In this document: positions 1 to 9,638 of the stretch, one piece after another | How positions within the stretch are numbered: position 1 is the first letter of the stretch | Layout of the letters: each line of letters starts with the position of its first letter | Assembly: GCF_015711645.1 (NCBI RefSeq) | Contig: NZ_JABTEX010000002.1 | Span: 372,001 to 436,000, forward strand | Origin: Planomonospora sp. ID82291 | GTDB lineage: Bacteria; Actinomycetota; Actinomycetes; Streptosporangiales; Streptosporangiaceae | Direction of reading: 5' to 3' | DNA: 64,000 nt | Translations under genes and position numbers: made by a program | Notes under the pieces: generated by a model | Told to the model about the DNA's origin: nothing | Databases searched by the model: none | The model's input: the letters and a program-made list of their open reading frames with translations, nothing else

Positions 1-511
1 CGATCGACTTCTCGCGCAGCGCGGTGGCCAGGTGCCGCAGGGAGGGGATCAGGTGGTAGGTCACCTCGGTCAGGGCGGCGACGTGGATGGAGGTGGGGAA
101 CACGTCGTTGGACGACTGGGAGGCGTTGACGTGGTCGTTGGGGTGGACCGGGCGGCCCAGCCGCTCCTCGGCGAGCGTGGCGATGACCTCGTTGACGTTC
201 ATGTTGGAGGAGGTCCCCGAGCCGGTCTGGAAGACGTCGACCGGGAACTCGCCGTCCCACTCGTTCTCCGCGATGTCGGTGGCGGCCTCGGCGATCGCCT
301 GGGCCAGCTCCTTGTCGAGCACTCCCAGCTCGGCGTTGACCTCGGCGGCGACCGCCTTGATCAGGCCGAGGGCGGCGATGTGGGGACTCTCCAGACCGCG
401 CCCCGAGACGGGGAAGTTCTCTATCGCCCGCTGGGTCTGGGCCCGCCACTTCGCGCTCGCCGGAACGTGCACTTCGCCCATGGAGTCATGTTCGATCCGA
501 TACTCGCTCAT
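1..511 (-). CDS. fumC: Fumarate hydratase class II (N-terminal part, runs off window)
   Basis: Only the first 170 residues are present; the gene continues beyond base 1. The protein begins [14 protein letters not shown] and contains the class II fumarase/aspartase landmarks [16 protein letters not shown] and [18 protein letters not shown], which form the substrate-binding part of the active site. Class II fumarase is the cofactor-free, homotetrameric enzyme that interconverts fumarate and malate in the TCA cycle. GSGTSSNMN fits fumarase better than aspartase, although the family is close. A second, unrelated iron-sulfur fumarase lies at 7246-8901, so the organism carries both forms. The start at 511 is set by the family N-terminus. 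Confidence 0.93.
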   Translation of the reverse strand, partial: MSEYRIEHDSMGEVHVPASAKWRAQTQRAIENFPVSGRGLESPHIAALGLIKAVAAEVNAELGVLDKELAQAIAEAATDIAENEWDGEFPVDVFQTGSGTSSNMNVNEVIATLAEERLGRPVHPNDHVNASQSSNDVFPTSIHVAALTEVTYHLIPSLRHLATALREKSI

Positions 512-634
512 GGACCCAGTCTGCAACGCGGGGGATGAGGCGGACGTTCCAGGCGGACCTCTACCGCCGTCGTCCGGTCCGGTTCGGACCGCCCGGACCG
601 TCGCCCGGGCGGTCGTCCGGACGACGGCGCACGC

Positions 635-2389
635 TCATCCCGCATAGAGGATCGCCAGGACGAGGACGATGATGACCACCAGCGCGGCGGTCGCCACGCC
701 CATCAGGACGAGCGCCCCGGCCCGCTTCTTCTGCTGCTGCGCGGCCTGCTGCTCCCCCGGTCCGACGATCGAGAACAACTCGGTCCCCAGACCGGGCGCG
801 GAGTCGTCGTCACCGGGCCACCCCGGGCCGGCTCCCTGCGAGGGCGGGCCGGGCCGCCCCCCCGGCGCTCCCGGTCCGGCGGGTCCGTTCGGTCCGCCGA
901 ACCCGCCGGGTCCGTTCGGTCCGCCGAACCCGGCGGGTCCGTTCGGCCCACCGAACCCGCCGGGTCCGTTCGGCCCACCGGATCCGCCGGGTCCCGGGAG
1001 CGCTCCGGTCTCCGTCGGCCCGTCGCCCGGGGCGAACCCTCCCGGACCCGTCGGCGGTACGCCGTGGAACGGCGGCCCCGAGGGGCCCTGTCCGTCGGAG
1101 AACCCTCGCGGAGGTGCCGGAGGGCCACCCGTCGGCGACCCGCCCGGACCCCCGGGTCCCGGATTCCCCGGCCCCGAGGCGCCGGGCACCGGGGCCCCCG
1201 GACCCCCGGGCTCTCCCCGGCGACCCGGAGCGACCGGCCCCCGGGCCACCGGGGTGCCCAGGCCGGAGACGGGGCCGGAGGCGGCCTGGGGCCGGGACGC
1301 GGGTGGTGCGGGTGGGGCCGGGGGAGTCCGGCCGGTGCCGGGGAGGGGGCGCCCGATCGTGGGACGGGCGACCATCATCGTCCGGTCGGCGTCGAACTCC
1401 TCGTCCGGCCCCGTACCGTTGGCGCCGCCGCCCGTGGCGCCGCCCCCGGTCCACGCCCGGCCCTCGGCGCCGGAGCCGTGACGGGGGGCGGAACCGGCTC
1501 CGCCGCCCGCCGCGGGAGAGGACCCCGCCGGGGCCCGAGACGCCTCAGGAGGCGCCGCCGCGGCCAGGGGGGTGTCCGCCACGGCCCGGAGCATGGCGAT
1601 CGCCTGGGAGGGCGTGAGCCGTACCGTGTGGTCCTTCTCCAGCAACTGCTCCAGGACCGGGCGGAGCGGGCCCGCCTGGACCGGCGGGTCGACGCTCTCG
1701 GTCATCAGCGCGGCGAGCGTCTCGGCCATCGTGGACCGTTCGTACGCCGGCCGGCCCTCGACCGCGAAGTACAGCGTGGCCCCGAGCGACCAGAGGTCGG
1801 ACGCGGGTCCGGTGTGCTCCCCCCGGGCCCGCTCGGGCGCCGTGTACCCCGGGGAACCGATCACCATGCCGGTCTGGGTGAGGCTCGTGTCCCCCTCGGC
1901 CTTGGCGATGCCGAAGTCGGTCAGGACGACCCGGCCGCTCTCGGTGATCAGCACGTTCCCGGGCTTCACGTCGCGGTGGAGCACGCCTTGGGCGTGGGCG
2001 GCCCGCAGCGCGTCCAGCAGGTCGACCCCGATCGCGGCCACGAGCCGGGGCGGGAGGGGCCCCTCCTCCTCGACCACCTGCTCCAGGGAGCGGGCCTGCA
2101 CCAGCTCCATGATGATCCAGGGGCTGCCGTCCTCGATGATCGCATCGTGGACGGTGGCGACGGAGGGATGGCTGATGCGGGCGGCGGTACGACCCTCGCG
2201 GATCATGCGCTCCCGCAGTTCGGCGCGCTGTGCCTCGCTGAGCCCGGGCTCCTGGCGGATCTCCTTGATCGCCACCTCGCGGCCCAGGGAACGGTCGTGG
2301 GCACGCCAAACGGTGCCCATCGTCCCCCGGCCGAGCGGGGTGATCAGCTCATAACGGCCAGCGAGCACGCGCGTCTGCTGTTCCGGCAT
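635..2389 (-). CDS. Serine/threonine protein kinase with Gly/Pro-rich linker and C-terminal membrane anchor
   Basis: 584 residues. An N-terminal Hanks-type kinase domain (about 10-265) shows the glycine loop GRGTMGTVW (20-28), the ATP-binding lysine in VAIKEI (K42), the catalytic HRDVKPGNV (D140), DFGIA (D158) and TAPE. It is followed by about 280 residues rich in Gly, Pro and Ala, including ten-residue GGPNGP-type repeats encoded by roughly 30-bp DNA repeats near 885-990, and ends in a single hydrophobic helix (about 557-580) with almost nothing after it. There is therefore no extracellular sensor domain of the PASTA type; the kinase is tail-anchored facing the cytoplasm. It sits 36 bp downstream of a second kinase on the same strand and is probably co-transcribed with it. 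The substrate is unknown. Confidence 0.92.
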   Translation of the reverse strand: MPEQQTRVLAGRYELITPLGRGTMGTVWRAHDRSLGREVAIKEIRQEPGLSEAQRAELRERMIREGRTAARISHPSVATVHDAIIEDGSPWIIMELVQARSLEQVVEEEGPLPPRLVAAIGVDLLDALRAAHAQGVLHRDVKPGNVLITESGRVVLTDFGIAKAEGDTSLTQTGMVIGSPGYTAPERARGEHTGPASDLWSLGATLYFAVEGRPAYERSTMAETLAALMTESVDPPVQAGPLRPVLEQLLEKDHTVRLTPSQAIAMLRAVADTPLAAAAPPEASRAPAGSSPAAGGGAGSAPRHGSGAEGRAWTGGGATGGGANGTGPDEEFDADRTMMVARPTIGRPLPGTGRTPPAPPAPPASRPQAASGPVSGLGTPVARGPVAPGRRGEPGGPGAPVPGASGPGNPGPGGPGGSPTGGPPAPPRGFSDGQGPSGPPFHGVPPTGPGGFAPGDGPTETGALPGPGGSGGPNGPGGFGGPNGPAGFGGPNGPGGFGGPNGPAGPGAPGGRPGPPSQGAGPGWPGDDDSAPGLGTELFSIVGPGEQQAAQQQKKRAGALVLMGVATAALVVIIVLVLAILYAG

Positions 2390-2425
2390 GAGAAGAAGAT
2401 AAGCGATTACTCCTTGAGGAACGCT

Positions 2426-3574
2426 TTAGCCTCGCTTGCGGAGTTCCCTGGGCCAGAGACTGCGGGGCAGCATCAGCCGGATGACCGGTGACATGAGGCG
2501 CACCAGAGGGTGGACCAGGGGGCGCGGCGTGGACCTCGGCGCCAGCGGCGGCTTGCGGTGGTTCCCCTCGGCAGGACGCCGGTGCCCGCGGGGCGGCGGC
2601 ACCGGGGTGGCGACCGGCGGCGGGGGCGGGACCGGCGCGGTGCCGGCCCGGTGCAGGCCGCGATGCTGGGGCCTGCGGGTGAACGAGGGCACGCCGATCG
2701 CCGGGGCGGGCCGTACGGGCTTGCCCGCGGAGCGGCCGAGGGGCTCCTCGGGGGTCCCGCCGGCCGCCACCCGGGCCAGCATGAGCGAGGCGCGGACCGG
2801 GTCGAGCCGGGTGGCGGGATCGATCGTGAGCAGTCCGCGGAGCACCGGGGCCAGGGGGCCCGCCTTCTCCATCGGGATCGGCTCGCCGCTGGTCAGCGCG
2901 GCCAGCGCGGCGGCGGCCGTGCGCCGTCCGTGCAGGCCCCGGCCCTCGACGGCGGTGTAGAGGGTCGCGCCGAGGGACCACAGGTCGGCGGCCGGGCTCG
3001 CCTTGGAGCCCAGCACCCGCTCCGGCGCGATGTAGCCGGCCGAGCCGAGCACGATGCCGGCCTGGGTGATCGAGACCTCGCCCTCCAGCGCGGCGAGGCC
3101 GAAGTCGGTGAGGACCGCGCGCTCGTCGGTCACCAGGACGTTGCTGGGCTTCACGTCGCGGTGCAGGATGCCCTTGGCGTGCACGGCGCGCAGCGCGCCC
3201 AGCACCTGCCGCCCGATCTCGGCGGCCTGGCGCGGCGGGAGCGGCCCCTCCTGCTGGACCAGCTGCTCCAGGGACCTGGCCCTGAGCAGCTCCATGACGA
3301 TCCAGGGGCGCTCGTCCTCGGTGACGACGTCGAAGACCGTGATCACCGAGGGGTGCGCGACCATCGCGGTCGCCCGCCCCTCGCGCTCGGTCCGCGCGCA
3401 CAGCTCGGCCCGCAGCTCCTCGTCGAGGACCAGCGGCAGCCGCACCTCCTTGACCGCCACCTCACGGTCGAGCAGCTCGTCGTGCGCTCGCCAAACGGTG
3501 CCCATGCCGCCGCGCCCGACCGGCTCGGCGAGCCGGTAGCGCGCGGCAAGAAGGTATCCGGACGGCGCACGCAT
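2426..3574 (-). CDS. Serine/threonine protein kinase, apparently soluble
   Basis: 382 residues. The kinase domain (about 10-270) contains GRGGMGTVW, VAVKEV (K42), HRDVKPSNV (D140) and DFGLA (D157), so all catalytic residues are intact. Spacing is the same as in the downstream kinase (HRD at residue 140 in both), which points to tandem duplication. The C-terminal 110 residues are proline- and arginine-rich and very basic, without a transmembrane segment; this tail could bind nucleic acid, membrane or a partner, but nothing specific can be read from it. Likely the first gene of a two-kinase operon, with its promoter in 3575-3773. Confidence 0.9.
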   Translation of the reverse strand: MRAPSGYLLAARYRLAEPVGRGGMGTVWRAHDELLDREVAVKEVRLPLVLDEELRAELCARTEREGRATAMVAHPSVITVFDVVTEDERPWIVMELLRARSLEQLVQQEGPLPPRQAAEIGRQVLGALRAVHAKGILHRDVKPSNVLVTDERAVLTDFGLAALEGEVSITQAGIVLGSAGYIAPERVLGSKASPAADLWSLGATLYTAVEGRGLHGRRTAAAALAALTSGEPIPMEKAGPLAPVLRGLLTIDPATRLDPVRASLMLARVAAGGTPEEPLGRSAGKPVRPAPAIGVPSFTRRPQHRGLHRAGTAPVPPPPPVATPVPPPRGHRRPAEGNHRKPPLAPRSTPRPLVHPLVRLMSPVIRLMLPRSLWPRELRKRG

Positions 3575-3773
3575 GATGGGCAGCTTACCGATTTGCGTAG
3601 TGCGACCAGTAGAGACAGGGCCGAAAGTTCTTGTCCATTGCGGTCAGATTCTTTCTCGGGTGACTGTCAGTGTGCGCACGGTGATCGGTTCCGGGGATCG
3701 GCGCCGGGCCGTACGGTCCCCGGCGGGGCGGGACGGGACGGTTCCCGGCGGGGCGGGGCGGGGTGGTGGGGCG

Positions 3774-4298
3774 TCAGCTCCCTGAACCGGATGCCGTGCG
3801 GGCGGTGCCGGACGGCGTGCGCGCCGCGTACGCCGCGGCCGAGTCGGTGAGGGTGTGCAGGAGGCCCTGCAGCCGGACGATGGCCGCGCCGTCGATGCCC
3901 ACGGCCTCGCCGATGACGTCCGGGATGTGCCGCGCCCGCTCCCGCAGGGCCCGTCCCTCCTCGGTGAGGGTGACGGTCACGGAACGCTCGTCGTCGGCGC
4001 GCCGGCGCCGCTCCAGCAGGCCGTTCGCCTCCAGGCGTTTGAGCAGGGGGGAGACGGTGTTGTAGTCGAGCCGCAGCTCGTCGACGATCGCGCGGACCGG
4101 GCTCTCCTCCCGCCGCCAGAGCAGGACCATCACGAGGTACTGCGGATAGGTCAGGCCCAGAGGGTCGAGCAGGGTGCGGTAGACGGAGGTGACGCTGCGT
4201 GAGGCGGCGTACAGGTCGAAGCAGAGCATCGCGGCCAGCGGTCCGGAGCCGCCGGCCCGCGGGTCGTCCGTGCCGGGGCGGTGCGTGTCCGAGTCCAT
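3774..4298 (-). CDS. MarR/OhrR-like transcriptional regulator
   Basis: 174 residues with a winged-helix MarR fold. The N-terminal block LCFDLYAASRSVTSVYRTLL followed by LGLTYPQYLVMVLLW matches the OhrR subgroup, including the conserved reactive cysteine (C26 here, equivalent to Cys15 of Bacillus OhrR) and DERSV in the wing. OhrR proteins repress peroxide-resistance genes and are released by organic hydroperoxide oxidation of that cysteine. No ohr peroxidase gene is next door; the neighbours are a broken sigma factor and two alpha/beta hydrolases. The Ser/Thr/Gly-rich C-terminal tail is not part of the family fold. Confidence 0.87.
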   Translation of the reverse strand: MDSDTHRPGTDDPRAGGSGPLAAMLCFDLYAASRSVTSVYRTLLDPLGLTYPQYLVMVLLWRREESPVRAIVDELRLDYNTVSPLLKRLEANGLLERRRRADDERSVTVTLTEEGRALRERARHIPDVIGEAVGIDGAAIVRLQGLLHTLTDSAAAYAARTPSGTARTASGSGS

Positions 4299-4382
4299 GG
4301 ACCGAGTGTAGGCGGAAAAGGGCGACGGCGACCGGATCGTGCGCGATTCGATCTCCCGTTATTGAAGCGGGACCGGTCCCCT

Positions 4383-4408
4383 GACCGGCGGCCGCAGGGC
4401 CGCCGGTC
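4383..4408. other. Perfect 11-bp hairpin between divergent genes
   Basis: GACCGGCGGCC and GGCCGCCGGTC flank a GCAG loop. It lies between the start of the MarR gene (minus strand) and the sigma-like gene (plus strand), so it is not at the end of a gene. It could be a 5'-leader structure of the plus-strand transcript or simply a GC-rich palindrome. No T-run follows. Confidence 0.4.
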
Positions 4409-4479
4409 GCCCCTGTGAAGGATTCCGGCCCGATGCGACAAGTACAGATGACCGCAAACGCCAGGAAAGGTCGGCATGC

Positions 4480-5227
4480 ATGACAATCCTCCACGAAGTC
4501 GCCGAAGTCGCCGAAGTCGACGACGCGATCCTCATTGGGAGATCACTGGACGAATCCGAGGTCTTCGCCGTCCTGTTCGACCGGCATGCGCCGCTCCTGC
4601 ACCGCTACGTGACCAGGCGCCTGGGCCCCAGCGCGGCGGAGGACGTGGTGGCCGACACCTTCCTGGCCGCCTTCCAGCGCCGCGGCGACTACGACCGGAG
4701 CCGCTCCGACGCCCGGCCGTGGCTGTACGGCATCGCCTCCAACCTGATCGGCCGCCGGCGGCGCACCGAGACGGGCCTCTGCCGCGCGTATGTCCGCAGC
4801 GGCGTGCACCCGGCGGAGCTGTCCGGCTCCCGGATCGAGGACGGGGTCACCGCCCTGGCCGTCAACCGGCCGCTCGCGCTGGCCCTGATGGGGCTCGCGC
4901 AGGCCGATCGCGACGTGCTGCTGCTCGTCGCGCGGGCCGAACTGAGCTACCGGGACCGAGACCGCCGCCTACGCGGTCACCGAGGGAGCGGACGGCACGG
5001 TCAGGGTCGCCGTCAACGAGCTGCGCGACCCCGCCGGGCTGGAGGCCAGGCTGGGCGAGGCGGGCGTCAAGGCCGACGTGACCTTCCTGGCCCCGGGCAC
5101 GTGGTGCGCGGCCCCCCGGTTCACCGGCGTGGACCGGACCTATGGCGGGGCGCCCGTCGCGCCGTCCTCGACGGTCCCGAGGGTGATGCAGATCACATCG
5201 CTGTCGACTATCTCGTGTACGATGTAA
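4480..5227 (+). pseudogene. ECF sigma factor fused out of frame to the 3' end of a second gene
   Basis: From 4480 to about 4957 the frame encodes sigma-70 region 2 (FAVLFDRHAPLLHRYVTRRL, AEDVVADTFLAAF, ARPWLYGIASNLIGRRRR) and the beginning of region 4 (LMGLAQADRDVLLLVARAELSYRD). It then loses all similarity where the region 4 helix-turn-helix should continue. In the next frame, from about 4958 to the TAA at 5225-5227, a different protein tail is readable (ETAAYAVTEGADGTVRVAV, NELRDPAGLEARLGEAGVKA), of the kind encoded by genes that often follow such sigma factors. The simplest reading is a deletion joining the middle of the sigma gene to the 3' part of its partner. The sigma frame stays open to 6228, but only as a shadow of the next gene. 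Without region 4 it should not recognise a -35 element. Confidence 0.72.
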
Positions 5228-5275
5228 TCGGGTACGTTTTGATCACTTCGAAAAACCGCTTCCCCGGAGGACCCG

Positions 5276-6097
5276 ATGACCCGCTTCGCCCGCCCCCTCA
5301 CCGCTCTGCTCGCCACGGCCGCCGCGGCCTCCGCGCTCACCGCCGCCGCTCCGGCGGCCTCCGCCGGGGCCTCCGCCGGAACCGCGGACGCGGCCAAGCC
5401 CACCATCGTGCTTGTGCACGGCGCGTTCGCCGACGCCTCCAGCTGGAACGGCGTGGCCGAGCGGCTCCAGCGCCGGGGCTACACCGTGATCGCGTCGGCG
5501 AACCCGCTGCGCGGCCTGGCCGACGACGCCGCCGCCACCGCCGCCCTGCTCAAGAGCGTCAAGGGCCCCGTCGTCCTGGCCGGCCACTCGTACGGCGGCG
5601 CGGTCATCACCAACGCGGCCCGCGGCAACGACGCCGTCAAGGCCCTCGTCTACGTCGCGGCCTTCATCCCGGAGCAGGGCGAGAGCGCCGCCGACCTGGC
5701 CGGCAAGTACCCCGGCAGCACCCTCGGCGAGACCCTGCGGGAGGTGCCGCTGCCCGGCGGCGGGACCGACCTCTACGTCCGCCAGGACAGGTTCCGCAAG
5801 CAGTTCGCCCACGACGTCCCCGCCCGCGACGCCAAGCTGATGGCCGCCGCCCAGCGCCCCGTCACCGCCGCCGCGCTCAACGAGCCCTCCGGCGCCCCCG
5901 CCTGGAAGGACGTCGCCTCCTGGGCGCTGATCCCGACCGGCGACAAGAACATCCCGCCGGCCTCGCTGCGCTTCATGGCCGAGCGCGCCGGGGCCCGCGC
6001 CGCCGTCGAGGTCGAGGGCGCCTCGCACGCCGTCCTGGTCTCCCGCCCCGACGCGGTGGCGGACCTGATCGAGCGCGCCGCCGCCGGCCGCCGCTAG
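5276..6097 (+). CDS. Secreted alpha/beta hydrolase
   Basis: 273 residues. The N-terminus is a signal peptide (MTRFARPLTALLATAAAASA, Ala-rich, likely cleavage after ASA near residue 27). The mature part has the alpha/beta-hydrolase HGAF oxyanion motif, the nucleophile elbow GHSYGG (S105), and a late His in GASHAV. The length and sequence style match small secreted esterase-like proteins common in actinomycetes. A GGAGG precedes the ATG by 6 nt. It directly follows the decayed sigma locus and may once have been its target, but that is inference. The substrate is unknown. Confidence 0.88.
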   Translation: MTRFARPLTALLATAAAASALTAAAPAASAGASAGTADAAKPTIVLVHGAFADASSWNGVAERLQRRGYTVIASANPLRGLADDAAATAALLKSVKGPVVLAGHSYGGAVITNAARGNDAVKALVYVAAFIPEQGESAADLAGKYPGSTLGETLREVPLPGGGTDLYVRQDRFRKQFAHDVPARDAKLMAAAQRPVTAAALNEPSGAPAWKDVASWALIPTGDKNIPPASLRFMAERAGARAAVEVEGASHAVLVSRPDAVADLIERAAAGRR

Positions 6098-7120
<1,023 letters not shown>

Positions 7121-7245
7121 GCGTCCCCGGGTCCCGGCGTCTGCGCTCACGGCGTCCGCGGTCACGGCGGCCCGGCGGCCGTGCCCCGGTCACCGTGTCC
7201 CGGTCACCGCCTCCCGCCCCGCCGGCCCGTCCCCGAACCCCGCGG

Positions 7246-8901
7246 TCAGCTCCGGCGGCCGATGGACAGGGCCGGGCCGGTGCGGTCCACGAAGAAGTCC
7301 TCGCCCTTGTCGTCGACCACGATGAAGGCGGGGAAGTCCTCGACCTCGATCTTCCAGACGGCCTCCATGCCGAGCTCCGGGTACTCCAGGACCTCGACCT
7401 TGCGGATGCAGTCCTGGGCCAGGCGGGCGGCCGGACCGCCGATGGAGCCCAGGTAGAAGCCGCCGTACCGCTGGCAGGCCTCGGTGACCTGCTTGGAGCG
7501 GTTGCCCTTGGCGAGCATCACCATGGAGCCGCCCGCGGCCTGGAAGCGCTCGACGTAGGAGTCCATGCGACCGGCGGTGGTCGGGCCGAAGGAGCCGGAG
7601 GCGTAGCCCTCGGGGGTCTTGGCCGGACCGGCGTAGTAGACGGCGTGGTCCTTCAGGTACTGCGGCATCTCGCCGCCCGCGTCGAGCAGCTCGCCGATCT
7701 TGGCGTGCGCGATGTCGCGGGCGACGACCAGCGGGCCGGTCAGCGAGAGGCGGGTCTTGACCGGGTACTTCGTCAGCTCGGCGAGGATCTCCGCCATCGG
7801 CCGGTTGAGGTCGATCTTCACCACGTCGTCCGAGAGGTGCTCGTCGGTGGTGTCCGGCAGGAACCGGGCCGGGTCGGTCTCCAGCCGCTCCAGGAAGACC
7901 CCCTCGGGGGTGATCTTCGCCAGGGCCTGGCGGTCGGCGCTGCAGGAGACCGCGACGGCCACCGGGCAGGAGGCGCCGTGCCGGGGCAGGCGGATCACCC
8001 GGACGTCGTGGCAGAAGTACTTGCCGCCGAACTGGGCGCCGATGCCGAGCCTCTGGGTGAGCTCGAAGACCTTGGCCTCCAGCTCGGTGTCGCGGAAGCC
8101 GTGCCCGCTGGGGGAGCCGGAGGTGGGGATGGAGTCCAGGTAGCGGGCGCTGGCGTACTTCGCCGTCTTCAGCGCGTACTCGGCCGAGGTGCCGCCCACC
8201 ACGATCGCCAGGTGGTACGGCGGGCAGGCCGCGGTGCCCAGGGAGCGGATCTTCTCCTCCAGGAAGGCCAGCATGCGCTTCTCGTTGAGGACGGCCTTGG
8301 TCTCCTGGTAGAGGAACGACTTGTTGGCGCTGCCGCCGCCCTTGGCCATGAACAGCAGCTTGTACTCGTCCGGGTGGCCGTGCGGGTCCTCGGCGTACAG
8401 CTCGATCTGGGCGGGGAGGTTGGAGCCGGTGTTCCTCTCCTCCCACATGGTGATCGGGGCCATCTGCGAGTAGCGCAGGTTCAGCCGGGTGTAGGCGTCG
8501 TAGACGCCGCGCGAGATGTGCGCGGCGTCGGCGCCGTCGGTCAGCACGTGCCGGCCGCGCTTGCCCATCACGATGGCGGTGCCGGTGTCCTGGCACATCG
8601 GCAGCACGCCGCCGGCCGAGATGGAGGCGTTCTTCAGCAGGTCGAGGGCGACGAAGCGGTCGTTGCCGCTGGACTCGGGATCGTCGATGATCTTCCGGAG
8701 CTGGGCGAGGTGCGACGACCGGAGGTAGTGCGAGATGTCGTGGATCGCGGTCTCGGTGAGCAGCCGCAGCGCCTCGGGGTCGACCTCCAGGAACCTGCGG
8801 CCCGCGGCCTCGACGACGCGCACCCCCTCGCTGCTGACCAGGCGGTACTCCGTCTCGTCCGTTCCCAGGGGGAGCAGGTCGGTGTAGTCGAACTCGGGCA
8901 T
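7246..8901 (-). CDS. Fumarate hydratase class I (iron-sulfur)
   Basis: 551 residues, the usual length of single-chain class I fumarases (FumA/FumB type). Cysteines that should ligate the [4Fe-4S] cluster are visible in [16 protein letters not shown] (C103), GTAACPPYH (C226) and [11 protein letters not shown] (C320), matching the spacing of E. coli FumA. Other signatures are [10 protein letters not shown] and [10 protein letters not shown]. It catalyses the same TCA-cycle hydration as fumC, but with an oxygen-sensitive cluster. The two fumarases are 7 kb apart, separated by unrelated genes, and probably serve different iron or oxygen conditions. Confidence 0.94.
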   Translation of the reverse strand: MPEFDYTDLLPLGTDETEYRLVSSEGVRVVEAAGRRFLEVDPEALRLLTETAIHDISHYLRSSHLAQLRKIIDDPESSGNDRFVALDLLKNASISAGGVLPMCQDTGTAIVMGKRGRHVLTDGADAAHISRGVYDAYTRLNLRYSQMAPITMWEERNTGSNLPAQIELYAEDPHGHPDEYKLLFMAKGGGSANKSFLYQETKAVLNEKRMLAFLEEKIRSLGTAACPPYHLAIVVGGTSAEYALKTAKYASARYLDSIPTSGSPSGHGFRDTELEAKVFELTQRLGIGAQFGGKYFCHDVRVIRLPRHGASCPVAVAVSCSADRQALAKITPEGVFLERLETDPARFLPDTTDEHLSDDVVKIDLNRPMAEILAELTKYPVKTRLSLTGPLVVARDIAHAKIGELLDAGGEMPQYLKDHAVYYAGPAKTPEGYASGSFGPTTAGRMDSYVERFQAAGGSMVMLAKGNRSKQVTEACQRYGGFYLGSIGGPAARLAQDCIRKVEVLEYPELGMEAVWKIEVEDFPAFIVVDDKGEDFFVDRTGPALSIGRRS

Positions 8902-9140
8902 CGTCTTCGATCCTCCGTGCCGGGGCCTTCTGCCGGTTCTCGCCGGCTCCTGCTAGAGGGTACGGCCTCCCGCCGGGCGTTCCGGAAGGCGTCCGCCGTA
9001 CGGCTCCGCGGGCTCCCGCCGGGCGCTGCCGCCTTCCGGGCGGATTGGGCGAACCATGACGCGCCCGGGACGTCCGCTTGCCCGCGCGGCGACGGAGGGA
9101 TGAGGGAAAGGATCCATTCCGCTCCACCGAGGGGGAAGCC

Positions 9141-9272
9141 ATGGAAGCCAGTCAGATCGTGATGCTGGGATTCGGCCTTCTGGTGCTCGCCGGGCTGCTC
9201 GTGCCGCTGATCGGGCTCGTTCTGCACGAACTGGGCGCCCGGGACCAGGAGTGGCCGATCGCCCGCCGCTGA
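9141..9272 (+). CDS. 43-residue single-span membrane peptide (twin 1)
   Basis: A small ORF with GGGGGA 5-6 nt before the ATG encodes 43 residues: a short N-terminus MEASQIV, one hydrophobic helix (about 6-29, GLLVLAGLLVPLIGLVLH) and a charged C-terminus (ARDQEW to ARR). It is the same length as, and alignable without gaps to, the peptide encoded at 9448-9579. The shared features (ME start, GLL at 12-14, a GL pair at 18-19, VLH at 27-29, C-terminal R) argue that both are real genes derived by duplication. The function is unknown. Confidence 0.68.
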   Translation: MEASQIVMLGFGLLVLAGLLVPLIGLVLHELGARDQEWPIARR

Positions 9273-9447
9273 GGACCGCGGGCCGGATCCGGGCGCCCCT
9301 TCCCGCGCCCGGCGCCCGTCCGGGGGAACGCCCTTGGCGGGCCCATGCGGTTTCCGTGCCGTTCCTTGCCCGCACGGGGAGCACGACCGGCGGAGGATGG
9401 ACATTGAGGCCGTATGAACTGGATGTCCGGCATCTCAGGGGAAAATC

Positions 9448-9579
9448 ATGGAAATCGGCTCTTATGTTCTGTTCGCCATCGGCTTGCTCATCATCGGCGG
9501 GCTCGTGGGGTCACTGCTCACCATCGTGCTCCACATGGTCGCCGAGGAGAACAAGGACCAGCGCCCGCTGCACCGCTGA
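9448..9579 (+). CDS. 43-residue single-span membrane peptide (twin 2)
   Basis: A small ORF beginning ATGGAAATCGGC, with AGGGGAAAA just upstream as ribosome-binding site. It encodes MEIGSYVLFAIGLLIIGGLV followed by a continuing helix ending IVLHMV and a charged tail (AEENKDQ to LHR). It has one transmembrane helix and the same length and pattern as the peptide at 9141-9272, 175 bp upstream. It was found by reading the sequence rather than from a length-filtered ORF list. The function is unknown; small membrane peptides of this type often modulate a larger membrane protein. Confidence 0.66.
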   Translation: MEIGSYVLFAIGLLIIGGLVGSLLTIVLHMVAEENKDQRPLHR

Positions 9580-9638
9580 CGCGCCGTCACCCGTCAGGCC
9601 CGCTCCGCCACCGCGGACGCCGGTCGGGCCGTCACCCA

